64,000 nucleotides of DNA from Paraburkholderia panacisoli. GTDB lineage: Bacteria; Pseudomonadota; Gammaproteobacteria; Burkholderiales; Burkholderiaceae. The translations under genes and the position numbers were made by a program. Every line of letters starts with the position of its first letter. Position 1 is the stretch's first letter. Under the pieces are notes generated by a model. That model saw only the letters and a program-made list of their open reading frames with translations. It did not search any database and had not been told where the DNA came from. Below are positions 52,353-60,249 of the stretch, one piece after another. The stretch is from positions 20,272-84,271 of the forward strand of contig NZ_VTUZ01000042.1 of the NCBI RefSeq assembly GCF_008369935.1. Direction: 5' to 3'.

Positions 52353-54011
52353 TTACTGCAGCAGGGTCATCTGGACGACCTTGACGATCACCAAGGCAAC
52401 CGCCACGACGAGATAGCCGCGCAGCACGCCCATCCAGACGCGGTTGGACAGCGTCAGCCTGGGTGGGGGCAATTCGTCCAAGGGTGGCATACGCCACGTG
52501 TCGCGCGCCACCTTGGGATAGACCACCCCGTGGTCATGCTCGGCCCCTGTTGCTGGTTCCTGGCGGAACTTGCGCAACAAAATTGTTCCAGCAAAGCCCG
52601 CAACGGCGAGCAACGTCCCCCCGCCGAGTATCTGAAGAATGGTCCGACCGGCGATGTCCGGGTACATGACGGACGCGGTGAGGATGATCGACAGCATCAC
52701 CAGTACCCAAACGACCGCGCCGGTAAACAGGTTCAGCGTCCTGGAGTTGGCCCAGGGTCCCAGTACGGCCTTATCGTTGCACAACAGCAGCAAAAACACC
52801 GTGGCGCTCGGCAACAGTACGCCGGCAAGCGTCTGCACCGCTTCGGTCAGCAGTCCAAGCGGGCTGCCCGGAATCAGCACCAGAGCGGCAGCGGCAGCAA
52901 CAATGCCGAAGTAGACCAGATAAAAGCCTTTTGCATCCGACACGTTACGGTGCAGCGAATGGCGAATCTTGAACACGTCGCCGATGGCATACGCGGTCGA
53001 CAGCGATACCGCCGCCGCGCCGATGATACAGGCATCCAGCAGCGCCACGGCGAAGAGCACGGCGCTCGTGCGTCCCGCGTATTTTTCCAGGCCGGCGATG
53101 ACGCCACCCGCGTCCGTAAAGTTGCTGAATTCGGGCCTGCCGGCGAACAGCGCGGCGCAGAACGAAATCATCGCTACCGCCCCAATCATCACGAACACGA
53201 TACCGATCCACAGGTCGGCCTTCTCGTACTTCATGAAGCGCGGCGTGATGCGCTTGTCGACAATGTAGCTCTGCTGGAAGAACAGCTGCCATGGCGCAAC
53301 GGTGGTGCCGACGATGCCGATGACGAGCAGCATGACGTCACTGAGCTTCGAGTGAGTGGGCCAGTTCGGAAGAAGGAGATCGCGCGTCATTTGCGCAACC
53401 GGCGGGTGAATCGACACCAGAACGGGCACCAGCAAGAGGCTCAACACACAGAGCACCACAGCAAAGCGTTCGAAGCGCCGGAAATTTCCTGTACTGACGG
53501 CGGCCATCGTCAGCGCCGCGGCAATGCAGACGCCGGCAATCTTCGAGACACCGAAGAAGTCGAGGACAAACGTGATGCCGATGAACTCGGTCACAATCGT
53601 CAGCGCGTTGAGAATGAACAGGTCGATGACGCTGAATGCACCCCAGAATTTACCGAAGCGCTCGAAGATGAGACGCGCGTGACCGACGCCGGTTACCGCG
53701 CCGAGGCGCAGCACCATTTCCTGGTTGACGAAGAGAACCGGCACCAGCAGCAAAAGGGTCCACAGCAGCGTGGTCCCATAGTTCTGTCCTGCCTGGGTGT
53801 ACGTGCCAAAGGCACCCGCATCGTTGTCGCCGACCATCACGATGAGGCCGGGACCGAGAATGGCCAGAAGAGTGCGAAAGCGCGCCCACCAAGTCGCGCG
53901 TGGGGCGGTGTCATGGTGCGCGATGGTGCCGAAAGCGCCCTTGATGTCGCCAATGTGGGCGTCATCGAGCACAGCCGTGCGTGGTGGTGAAACGTGCGAT
54001 GGAGTGGACAT
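52353..54011 (-). CDS. NRAMP-family divalent metal transporter, non-canonical
   Basis: This 552-aa membrane protein has about 12 predicted spans. The NRAMP fold is recognisable (ILGPGLIVMVGDNDAGAFGT in TM1; IGIVGTTVAPWQLFFQQS in TM6). The usual metal-binding motifs are replaced: DPGN in TM1 reads DNDAG (62-66), and MPH in TM6 reads APW. Similar replacements mark the SLC11-related Mg2+ (NRMT) branch, so magnesium or another hard cation is more likely than manganese or iron. The ATG at 54011 begins a hydrophilic N terminus of 45 residues. A 46-codon gene precedes it on the same strand. Confidence 0.83.
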   Translation of the reverse strand: MSTPSHVSPPRTAVLDDAHIGDIKGAFGTIAHHDTAPRATWWARFRTLLAILGPGLIVMVGDNDAGAFGTYTQAGQNYGTTLLWTLLLLVPVLFVNQEMVLRLGAVTGVGHARLIFERFGKFWGAFSVIDLFILNALTIVTEFIGITFVLDFFGVSKIAGVCIAAALTMAAVSTGNFRRFERFAVVLCVLSLLLVPVLVSIHPPVAQMTRDLLLPNWPTHSKLSDVMLLVIGIVGTTVAPWQLFFQQSYIVDKRITPRFMKYEKADLWIGIVFVMIGAVAMISFCAALFAGRPEFSNFTDAGGVIAGLEKYAGRTSAVLFAVALLDACIIGAAAVSLSTAYAIGDVFKIRHSLHRNVSDAKGFYLVYFGIVAAAAALVLIPGSPLGLLTEAVQTLAGVLLPSATVFLLLLCNDKAVLGPWANSRTLNLFTGAVVWVLVMLSIILTASVMYPDIAGRTILQILGGGTLLAVAGFAGTILLRKFRQEPATGAEHDHGVVYPKVARDTWRMPPLDELPPPRLTLSNRVWMGVLRGYLVVAVALVIVKVVQMTLLQ

Positions 54012-54128
54012 TTTGTTTTTTCCCCGAGCATGGGTTATTGAAACGAAAATGCGCGACCCCGGCATACGGAAGAGCGTGATTCATCGGGAACAACGACGTC
54101 GCTTTCGCATGGCCGGAGGGCGCGGGGC

Positions 54129-54269
54129 TTACGAAACGAGCGCCTTGAGACGCTGCCAGAATGCGGCACATTTGTGCGGTTCGCGGGCGTGCAACGCAAG
54201 CATGGCGTCGTAGTAGACGCGCGATTCGCGGATGTGCGGCAGTTGCGGCAGGAGGAGGCCGAAGTTCAT
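54129..54269 (-). CDS. 46-aa microprotein upstream of the NRAMP gene
   Basis: A 46-aa frame begins MNFGLLLPQLPHIRESRVYY and ends with a basic amphipathic part (HKCAAFWQRLKALVS). The ATG has a good GGAGAAATATC ribosome site, and the composition is that of a real protein. It lies 118 bases before the NRAMP start on the same strand and may be co-transcribed. Function is unknown; it could be a small regulator or subunit of the transporter. Confidence 0.5.
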   Translation of the reverse strand: MNFGLLLPQLPHIRESRVYYDAMLALHAREPHKCAAFWQRLKALVS

Positions 54270-54654
54270 GATATTTCTCCGAGCGTCGGGCATGACGCGG
54301 TTCGCGGAAAGCCAGCAGACTCGGAGCGCGAGCGCATGATGCACAAGCGACGGGGCGGTCTACTCGCTTCCCTCAGGTAAGGGCGAAGTGAGGCGGCATA
54401 TGGGGTAACTATCACTGTCCGGCATGGCGGCTCCTTATCGGCGTCTGGTTCGCACGTCTGTTACACGCGTCTGCTACGCGCGTCTGTTACACGCGTGTTC
54501 GTCCACGCGCTCGTTTGCGCGAGTAATTCGAATGGGCGCAAACGAACGCGGCCGCGAGTTGACGCTCGCGACGCGTGCCATGCGGACGCGCGTTATCGGC
54601 GCGTCCAGATGGCGCTAATCAGGGTGCACGGGGAGAAACTGCGGCGCGCACCGC

Positions 54655-54714
54655 CTGCCTGCTGGCAGGACGGCGGCGAAAGAAGGGAGCGCGGACGTCC
54701 TGCCAGTCAGGCAG
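54655..54714. repeat. 18-bp inverted repeat
   Basis: Left arm CTGCCTGCTGGCAGGACG (54655-54672) and right arm CGTCCTGCCAGTCAGGCAG (54696-54714) pair over 18 bases with one bulged T and a 23-base loop. The right side is followed by TAAAAC without a T-run. It could be the end structure of a small mobile element or a regulatory hairpin. Confidence 0.7.
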
Positions 54715-55016
54715 TAAAACTGTTCGAAAGTCGACTACTGCAGGTGTCCAAGGCAAAGGCCCCTTTTTGTGAAGACCCTAAATTTTAGGCGCGTGAAGAA
54801 ATGGAAGTCAACACGATTCGTTAAGCAGAGCCAATATAATTTTCGGTTCTCTGTTCAACGCGGTGGGAGCGGCCGGTATGCCACCGGAGTCTTTCAGAAC
54901 ATCAGACTTGAAAGGCATGCGAAAGCGTTTGCGGGCTGATACGAATGCGACTCGCCATTGTTTGTCATTCAGATCTGTCAGGTGATGCAGAGCCCAATGC
55001 TCCGATGATTTTTTGC

Positions 55017-55046
55017 TTGCAAGTCCGTGCGCGGGCCGAATACAAT
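55017..55046 (+). promoter_or_regulatory. Sigma-70-like promoter of the structured leader
   Basis: TTGCAA (55017-55022) and TACAAT (55041-55046), 18 bases apart, resemble a sigma-70 promoter. Transcription would start near 55053, about 10 bases before the ribosome site of the upstream ORF and about 285 bases before the ATG at 55337. Confidence 0.5.
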
Positions 55047-55062
55047 CCGCCCCGTCTCATTC

Positions 55063-55336
55063 AAGGAGTCCTTCGTGGACACATGTTCTGGTAGTGGAAG
55101 TTCGATGCCGGCTGGCGCCGGCGATGCAACCGCGAGCTAGCGACCGCAGGACCACTCCTTCGCCGCTAACTCGCCTTGTTCGGGTTAGCGCGCTTCATCA
55201 CTGACCGGCTGTTTGCCGGTCTGTCAGCAGCACGCTTCCTCTGTTCGACCGCCTTTCGCAAGTTCGCTTGCGAGACGCAGTCACGTCTTCATACGTCGCC
55301 CGACCATGTCGGGCCGGGCTGGACGGGAGTGAGCCT
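55063..55336 (+). promoter_or_regulatory. Hairpin-rich 5' leader, possible riboregulator
   Basis: Between the promoter and the 55337 gene lie five consecutive hairpins: GCCGGC/GCCGGC (55107-55122, within the upstream ORF); CGCTAACTCG with CGGGTTAGCG (55164-55173 and 55181-55190); GACCGGC/GCCGGTC (55203-55221); TCGCAAG-UUCG-CTTGCGA (55256-55273); and GCCCGAC/GTCGGGC (55298-55314). The last has an alternative partner at 55315-55319 and ends 10 bases before the ribosome site. This density suggests regulated translation or attenuation. It does not match the riboswitch classes I know. Confidence 0.55.
55075..55140 (+). CDS. Short upstream ORF (leader peptide, 21 codons)
   Basis: AAGGAG (55063-55068) precedes a GTG codon by 6 bases. 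The frame reads 21 codons beginning MDTCSGSSGSSMPAG and ends with TAG at 55138-55140. The ribosome site and start are part of a small hairpin (GTCC-TTCGT-GGAC). Its position in a structured leader suggests a translated control element rather than a functional protein. Confidence 0.45.
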   Translation: MDTCSGSGSSMPAGAGDATAS

Positions 55337-55711
55337 ATGTTCATCAAATCATGTGTTAGCTGCTTCAGGAGTGCGGCTCGCGATAAGTGGTCCCCGTGGA
55401 TTGCTGGCTGTGCGGCCCGGGTGGGCTTCCTCGTCGCGCCATCCATTGATCGGGTGACCGTCAGAAGTGCCGGTTGGCTTAGCTATCCCGTCGGCACCCG
55501 TAGGGACGCAATCAGCCAACTGCGTCGTGTTGGGAAGATGGTTGCGCGCGCGGCGCTGCGGGCTGCCTATGCAGGCCGCCCACTCACGCCTGGCGGCTAC
55601 GCGATTCTGGCGCTCACGCTTGGCGCTATCGCGCTGGTCGCGGCGCTATCCGTCTCGTCCACAGGCGACGAACTGGGCCGTGCGTTACGGCTGAGCTGGT
55701 GGTTTTCCTGA
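55337..55711 (+). CDS. Small single-TM protein of unknown function
   Basis: This 124-aa protein starts MFIKSCVSCFRSAARDKWS after GGGAG. It is basic in the middle (YPVGTRRDAISQLRRVGKMV) and has one membrane helix near the C terminus (YAILALTLGAIALVAALSV, about residues 90-110). Two close Cys pairs lie in the first 27 residues. It is followed 91 bases later by the porin gene, and both probably share the structured leader. I do not recognise the family; a role in envelope or metal homeostasis would be inferred only from neighbours. Confidence 0.6.
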   Translation: MFIKSCVSCFRSAARDKWSPWIAGCAARVGFLVAPSIDRVTVRSAGWLSYPVGTRRDAISQLRRVGKMVARAALRAAYAGRPLTPGGYAILALTLGAIALVAALSVSSTGDELGRALRLSWWFS

Positions 55712-55802
55712 GCGAGGCGTGGCGTTCACGGTAGCGCCACATTCCGCGTCATATCCATCAACGAGAAGACCCGTGTGCAAAACGAACTTGCGCCCCTCTG
55801 CC

Positions 55803-57314
55803 ATGAAAAAAGGACTTAAAACCAGATTGCTGCTCTCCAGCGCTCCGGCCGGACTGACCCTCCTGCTGTCTTTCGGTATCATGCCGACCGCTTTGGCCCA
55901 GGCGAGCGGGGAGGCAGTCCCGGTCGCAAACTCGGCCCCGGCTGAAGCACCATCTCCGTCGAAACCTGCACCCGGCAACGACGGGGCGAACGCGGACCAG
56001 ACGCCAGCCGCGCCAACGGGTTTCTGGGACCGTTCAAACCTGTTGGGAGCCATGGGCGGGCTGCGACCGTGGTTAGGCAAATACGGTGTGAGCGTCAGCC
56101 TGCAGGAAACCAGCGAATACCTGAACAATCTTTCAGGTGGCGTAAAGCGCGGCGGCGCCTACGACGGGCTGACCCAGTTGGCGATCAACGCCGACCTGGA
56201 GAGAGCCGTTGGTCTGCCGGGTGGCACGTTCAACGTGTCCGGTCTGCAAATTCACGGCGCCAGTCTGACCCAGCGTAACCTGCTCACCTTGCAGAGCGCG
56301 AGCGGCATCGAAGCCGACAGCACCACGCGGCTGTGGGAGCTCTGGTATCAACAATCCGTGCTCGCAGGCAAGGCCGATCTGAAGGTAGGCCAGCAGAGTC
56401 TCGATCAGGAGTTCATGGTGAGCCAGTACGCCGCCCCTTTCATGAACGCGACATTCGGCTGGCCGGTTCTGCCCTCGGTCAACATGCCGGCGGGTGGCCC
56501 GGCCTATCCGCTTTCGTCACTGGGTGTGCGCCTGCGCGCCAGACCGTCTGACGCATGGACGGTGCTGGCCGGCGTTTTCGACGGCAATCCGGCTGGCGGC
56601 GATGCCGGGGACCCGCAGAAACTGAATCGCCACGGCACCAATTTCAACCTGGGCAACGGCGCACTCTTGATCGGTGAAATACAGTACGCGATCAACCAGC
56701 GGTCGGCCGACGCTTCCGCGCCCCAACCGGCGGCCCTCCCTGGCACGTACAAACTGGGTTTCTGGTACAACACCGAACGCTTCGCAGACCAGCAATTCGA
56801 CAACACCGGCCTCTCGCTCGCCAATCCGGCAAGCACGCGTATGCCGCAGAGTCACCGGGGCAACTATAGTCTCTACGCCGTTGCCGACCAGATGGTCTGG
56901 CGCGCGAGCGCGGATAGCCCACAGTCGGTCGGCGTGTTTGCCAGAGTCATGGGAGCGCCAGGCGACCGCAACCTGGTCGATGTGGGCGTGAACGCCGGCA
57001 TGACACTGAAGGCGCCGTTTCGGGGGCGCGATAATGACGTCGTCGGGCTGGCCGTGGGCTATGCGAAGATTGGCTCGCATTCGCGCGGACTCGATAGCGA
57101 CACGGGCGCGCTTACCACGCCGGGGTACCCGGTGCGCAGCGCTGAAACTATCATCGAAGCAACCTATCTGTATCAGGTCACGCCATGGTGGCAGTTGCAG
57201 GCCGACTTCCAGTACGCGTTCCGGCCCGCGGGCGGCATTCCCGATCCGGGGAATCCGTCACAGCGTGTGGGCAATGAAGCGGTGGCGGGTGTGCGTACCA
57301 ATATCGTGTTCTGA
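55803..57314 (+). CDS. OprB-family porin
   Basis: This 503-aa protein has a signal peptide (MKKGLKTRLLLSSAPAGLTL, cleavage after ALAQA, about 34), a Pro/Ala-rich spacer (about 35-75) and a 16-strand-type porin domain of the carbohydrate-selective OprB family (LLGAMGGLRPWLGKYGVSVS, then alternating beta strands). It ends in VGNEAVAGVRTNIVF with the C-terminal Phe used for outer-membrane insertion. Because metal transporters flank it, a role in cation passage (as for the Mn porin MnoP of rhizobia) is possible; this is inference. The start is set by the signal peptide. Confidence 0.85.
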   Translation: MKKGLKTRLLLSSAPAGLTLLLSFGIMPTALAQASGEAVPVANSAPAEAPSPSKPAPGNDGANADQTPAAPTGFWDRSNLLGAMGGLRPWLGKYGVSVSLQETSEYLNNLSGGVKRGGAYDGLTQLAINADLERAVGLPGGTFNVSGLQIHGASLTQRNLLTLQSASGIEADSTTRLWELWYQQSVLAGKADLKVGQQSLDQEFMVSQYAAPFMNATFGWPVLPSVNMPAGGPAYPLSSLGVRLRARPSDAWTVLAGVFDGNPAGGDAGDPQKLNRHGTNFNLGNGALLIGEIQYAINQRSADASAPQPAALPGTYKLGFWYNTERFADQQFDNTGLSLANPASTRMPQSHRGNYSLYAVADQMVWRASADSPQSVGVFARVMGAPGDRNLVDVGVNAGMTLKAPFRGRDNDVVGLAVGYAKIGSHSRGLDSDTGALTTPGYPVRSAETIIEATYLYQVTPWWQLQADFQYAFRPAGGIPDPGNPSQRVGNEAVAGVRTNIVF

Positions 57315-57486
57315 AAAGTTTTAACCACCTGCGACGGTGTATGCAAGCCAGCATGTGGGGCCAACCCCAAATCGGCATGAGAACTGTTGACGTTCTCGGT
57401 TAAGGCGCGTTTTAGGGGCTTTGTGTTTCAGGTCCCCGGATCCATTACGCTTCGCGTTCCAGAGAAAAACAGACAGGTGCTTCACC

Positions 57487-58614
57487 ATGGCATCGAAACA
57501 CGAAATAAAGCGGTTCAGGGCGAACCTCTCCGATGAACTTCATAGTGCCGCGTTGTACGAAACGCTCGCGAAAGTCGAGGAAGATGAAACCCGCAAGCAG
57601 GTGTATAGCGACCTGGCCAAATCAGAGCGCGAGCATGCGCAGGTGTGGGCCGAAAAGCTGAGAGTCAACGGCGTCCGTCCGAAGGGGAGCGGGCAGGCTG
57701 TCAAAACGCGCCTGATGCGGACCTTGGTCCATTTTTTCGGCGCGGGTTTTGTATTGCCCACGCTTGCCGCGGCCGAGTACGCAGACCGGAATAAATATCA
57801 CGGGCAACCGGATGCGGGGCGCATGTCTGCCGACGAGCATCACCACGCCGCAGTGGTCCAGACGCTGGCTCGTGGCGGCGACCCGGACATGTCGCAAGGT
57901 GCGCGCATCGCCGCAGCGGAGTCATGGCACAAGGGGGTGGCGTCGGGGAACGACCTGCGCGCGGCAGTGCTTGGCGCAAACGATGGACTGGTCTCCAACT
58001 TCTGTCTGATCATGGGCGTCGCGGGTGCGGGCACGGGCAACAAGGCAATCCTGTTGACGGGGCTCGCCGGGTTGATTGCCGGCGCGTGCTCGATGGCGCT
58101 CGGTGAGTGGCTTTCAGTGACCAACGCGCGGGAGTTGGCCAGCACCCAGATTGCAAAAGAAGCCGACGAGTTGGAGACTTCGCCCGAGGCCGAAGAGCAT
58201 GAGTTGGCGCTGATTTATCGCGCGAAGGGGCTCGAAGCCGGTGAAGCGAAGCGCGTGGCATCGCAGATAATGCGTGACAAGGACAAGGCCCTTGATACGT
58301 TGACACGGGAGGAGCTGGGACTGGACCCGGCGGAGCTGGGCGGCAATCCGTGGTCGGCTGCTGGCGTCTCCTTCTGCCTGTTCTCGGTCGGCGCCATTTT
58401 TCCCGTCATGCCGTTCTTATGGACGCGTGGATTCAGCGCCATCGCGCAGTGTATTGTTTTGAGCGCTCTTGCTCTGGCGTCCATCGGAGTCTTCACGTCA
58501 CTTTTCAACGGAAGAAGTGCGGCTTTCTCTGCATTGCGCCAGGTTGCTATCGGCCTGATCGCTGCAGGTTTCACGTTCGGTGTTGGGCGGCTCCTGGGCG
58601 TGTCGGTCTCGTAG
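57487..58614 (+). CDS. mbfA: MbfA-type ferritin-like/VIT1 metal exporter
   Basis: This 375-aa protein fuses an N-terminal ferritin-like (Er/Rubrerythrin) domain to a CCC1/VIT1 membrane domain. The ferritin-like domain (about residues 8-145) contains SDELHSAALYETLAKVEEDE and KSEREHAQVWAEK, supplying the Glu and His metal ligands. The membrane domain (about 155-375) contains GANDGLVSNFCLIMGVAGA and has five spans. Such membrane-bound ferritins export iron or manganese and protect against peroxide. It closes the metal-transport group with the porin and NRAMP genes. The start at 57487 fits the family alignment; the upstream open codons do not. Confidence 0.88.
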   Translation: MASKHEIKRFRANLSDELHSAALYETLAKVEEDETRKQVYSDLAKSEREHAQVWAEKLRVNGVRPKGSGQAVKTRLMRTLVHFFGAGFVLPTLAAAEYADRNKYHGQPDAGRMSADEHHHAAVVQTLARGGDPDMSQGARIAAAESWHKGVASGNDLRAAVLGANDGLVSNFCLIMGVAGAGTGNKAILLTGLAGLIAGACSMALGEWLSVTNARELASTQIAKEADELETSPEAEEHELALIYRAKGLEAGEAKRVASQIMRDKDKALDTLTREELGLDPAELGGNPWSAAGVSFCLFSVGAIFPVMPFLWTRGFSAIAQCIVLSALALASIGVFTSLFNGRSAAFSALRQVAIGLIAAGFTFGVGRLLGVSVS

Positions 58615-58671
58615 TGCCTGTCCATCCGCAGGCGTGATTTCCAGCTTGCACCACTGAAAACGGCCGGGTCT

Positions 58672-59608
58672 TCAGAGGTTGAACTGGCCGCCCATTTCCA
58701 CAACACGGTTTGCAGGCAGGCTGTAATACTCCGCCGCCTGCGCCGCGTTTCTCGCAAGAAAATGTGGACAACTTCTCGCGCCATAGCGGCATGGCTTTGC
58801 TTGCGCCGGTGGCCATAATCGTATCGCGCGCCAGGAGGAACGACGTGTCTGCGGCCTCGTAACCTCGTAATGCCAGTCAGGCATCTGTTTCGCGCAAGCT
58901 CAAGAATCGCCGGGACGTTGGGAGTCTCCATGAAGCCATGGTGAACCGTGACGGCATAGCATCCGTGCCCCAGGGCGACGACGACGGTTTTCTTTTCGTC
59001 CGGTACGTAGGGAACGTTGTCCGTCGTGCCGGCAAGAAAGATGTTGACCTGATGCATGACCCCGTTTTGTTTCAGGGATGCAGAAAGGCGGTCGGTGCCA
59101 TGTCTACTACGCCAACGGGAAACACCGCGGTGCCGTTGACACGAGGCGGCGAGTGAGCGCCGTCGCACAGGGAGTGAATCAATGGTGCCAGAGGCAGGTT
59201 GTCACTCTTCATGCGCTCAACGACTGTCTCGCGCCCCCTATCCCACGTGGTCATCACGGTGAACAGCGTGCCACCGGCGAGAAGAGGGAACCAGCCGCCT
59301 TCAAGATGCTCGAAACGAACATCGCGTCGACCAGAGCCAACGGCCCTAACCGCCAGCGTAGCGAGCGGCTTCCAGTTCCACAGGCAGTGGCTGATGAAGT
59401 ACATCAGCAAAGTCGTCAGCAGCATCGTCGATGCGACCGCAATGCCATAGGCTGCTGCCAGATTGTCGGATGACCTGGAGAGGACGACGAGAAACACTGC
59501 TGCGGCGTAAAGCGAAACATTGATGAACGGTACGTAGACCTGTGAACTGTTGATTTGCATCGAGCGGAACTTCACCAATTGCTCCCGCGTCCGGTGCAGT
59601 GCCAGCAT
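58672..59608 (-). pseudogene. kup: Kup potassium transporter remnant
   Basis: Minus-strand frames match the second half of Kup/TrkD: SSQVYVPFINVSLYAAAVFL, LAAAYGIAVASTMLLTTLL, GTAVFPVGVVDMAPTAF, TVVVALGHGCYAVTVHHGFM and the final AAEYYSLPANRVVEMGGQFN. These parts lie in at least three different frames, with shifts near 59075 and 58880, and a short wrong-frame segment around 58780-58820. The first about 320 residues are absent, because the sequence ends at the MBOAT junction near 59600. The gene is dead. Confidence 0.82.
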
Positions 59609-60225
59609 TGCTTACTGCATATACGCGCGCAGTCATTTTACTTGGGCAATCGGCTCGTCGACTCGACAATCTGCCGATTGGCGCGACGGTCTTTACGATG
59701 GGTCTCGCCAAGAAACTGCTGTTCGCCGACACGATCGCCCCGTATGCCGATGCCGGTTTCGCCGCCCCGTACGAACTGCAAGGGTTCGCCGCGTGGGGCA
59801 CCTGCGCCGCCTACGCGTTGCAACTGTATTTCGACTTCTCCGGCTACTCGGACATGGCGGTTGGTCTCGCCAAGATGTTCGGCGTGCGCTTTCCGCTGAA
59901 CTTCAATTCGCCATTCAAAGCCGCGAGCATGATCGATTTCTGGCAGCGCTGGCATATGTCGCTGACTCGCTATCTCACCGCCTATCTGTACTATCCGCTC
60001 GCCATGCGGATCAATCGTCACCGCGCTGCTCGCGGCAAACCGGTAGGGCGGCTCGCGCAACGCTCGCCGGGCGGGTTTGCATCGACAGTGGCCGTACCGA
60101 CCTTCTATACGATGGCGCTCGCCGGCATCTGGCACGGCGCCGGCCTGCAGTATCTGGTTTATGGATTGCTTGCACGCAGCGTATCTGACGGTCAATCACG
60201 CCTACCGTGCGTGGCAAGGAAGCAG
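59599..60225 (+). pseudogene. MBOAT (AlgI/DltB-like) acyltransferase fragment
   Basis: About 200 residues of an MBOAT membrane O-acyltransferase: FTMGLAKKLLFADTIAPYAD, LQLYFDFSGYSDMAVGLAKM, NSPFKAASMIDFWQRWHMSL, and the catalytic-His segment LAGIWHGAGLQYLVYG. The N-terminal part is missing at the junction with the kup remnant. Near 60165 the frame breaks: the family continuation (LHAAYLTVNHAYRAWQ) is in another frame and then stops. The fragment is fused in frame to the following gene in a long open frame, but the fusion is accidental. Confidence 0.78.
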
Positions 60226-60249
60226 CGCTCCAACGGCCGCTGCAAAAAC

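Larger units (their letters stand above)
54270..55074. other. Gene-poor region with repeats and a large hairpin
   Basis: No protein gene is supported. It holds a short direct repeat (about 13-16 bases, three times within 54454-54496, variations of CGTCTGTTACACG), a strong inverted repeat (54655-54714), and a near-palindrome CCTAAATTTTAGG around 54776. It ends with the promoter of the structured leader (55017-55046). Confidence 0.5.

Noticed and set aside
52197..53990. 597-aa plus-strand frame opposite the NRAMP gene
   Set aside because: Antisense shadow; the encoded sequence is His/Gln/Arg-rich and non-globular, while the opposite strand encodes a clear transporter.
55063..55336. yybP-ykoY (Mn) or M-box (Mg) riboswitch
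   Set aside because: The conserved core bases of these classes were not found although the location would fit; left as an unassigned structured leader.
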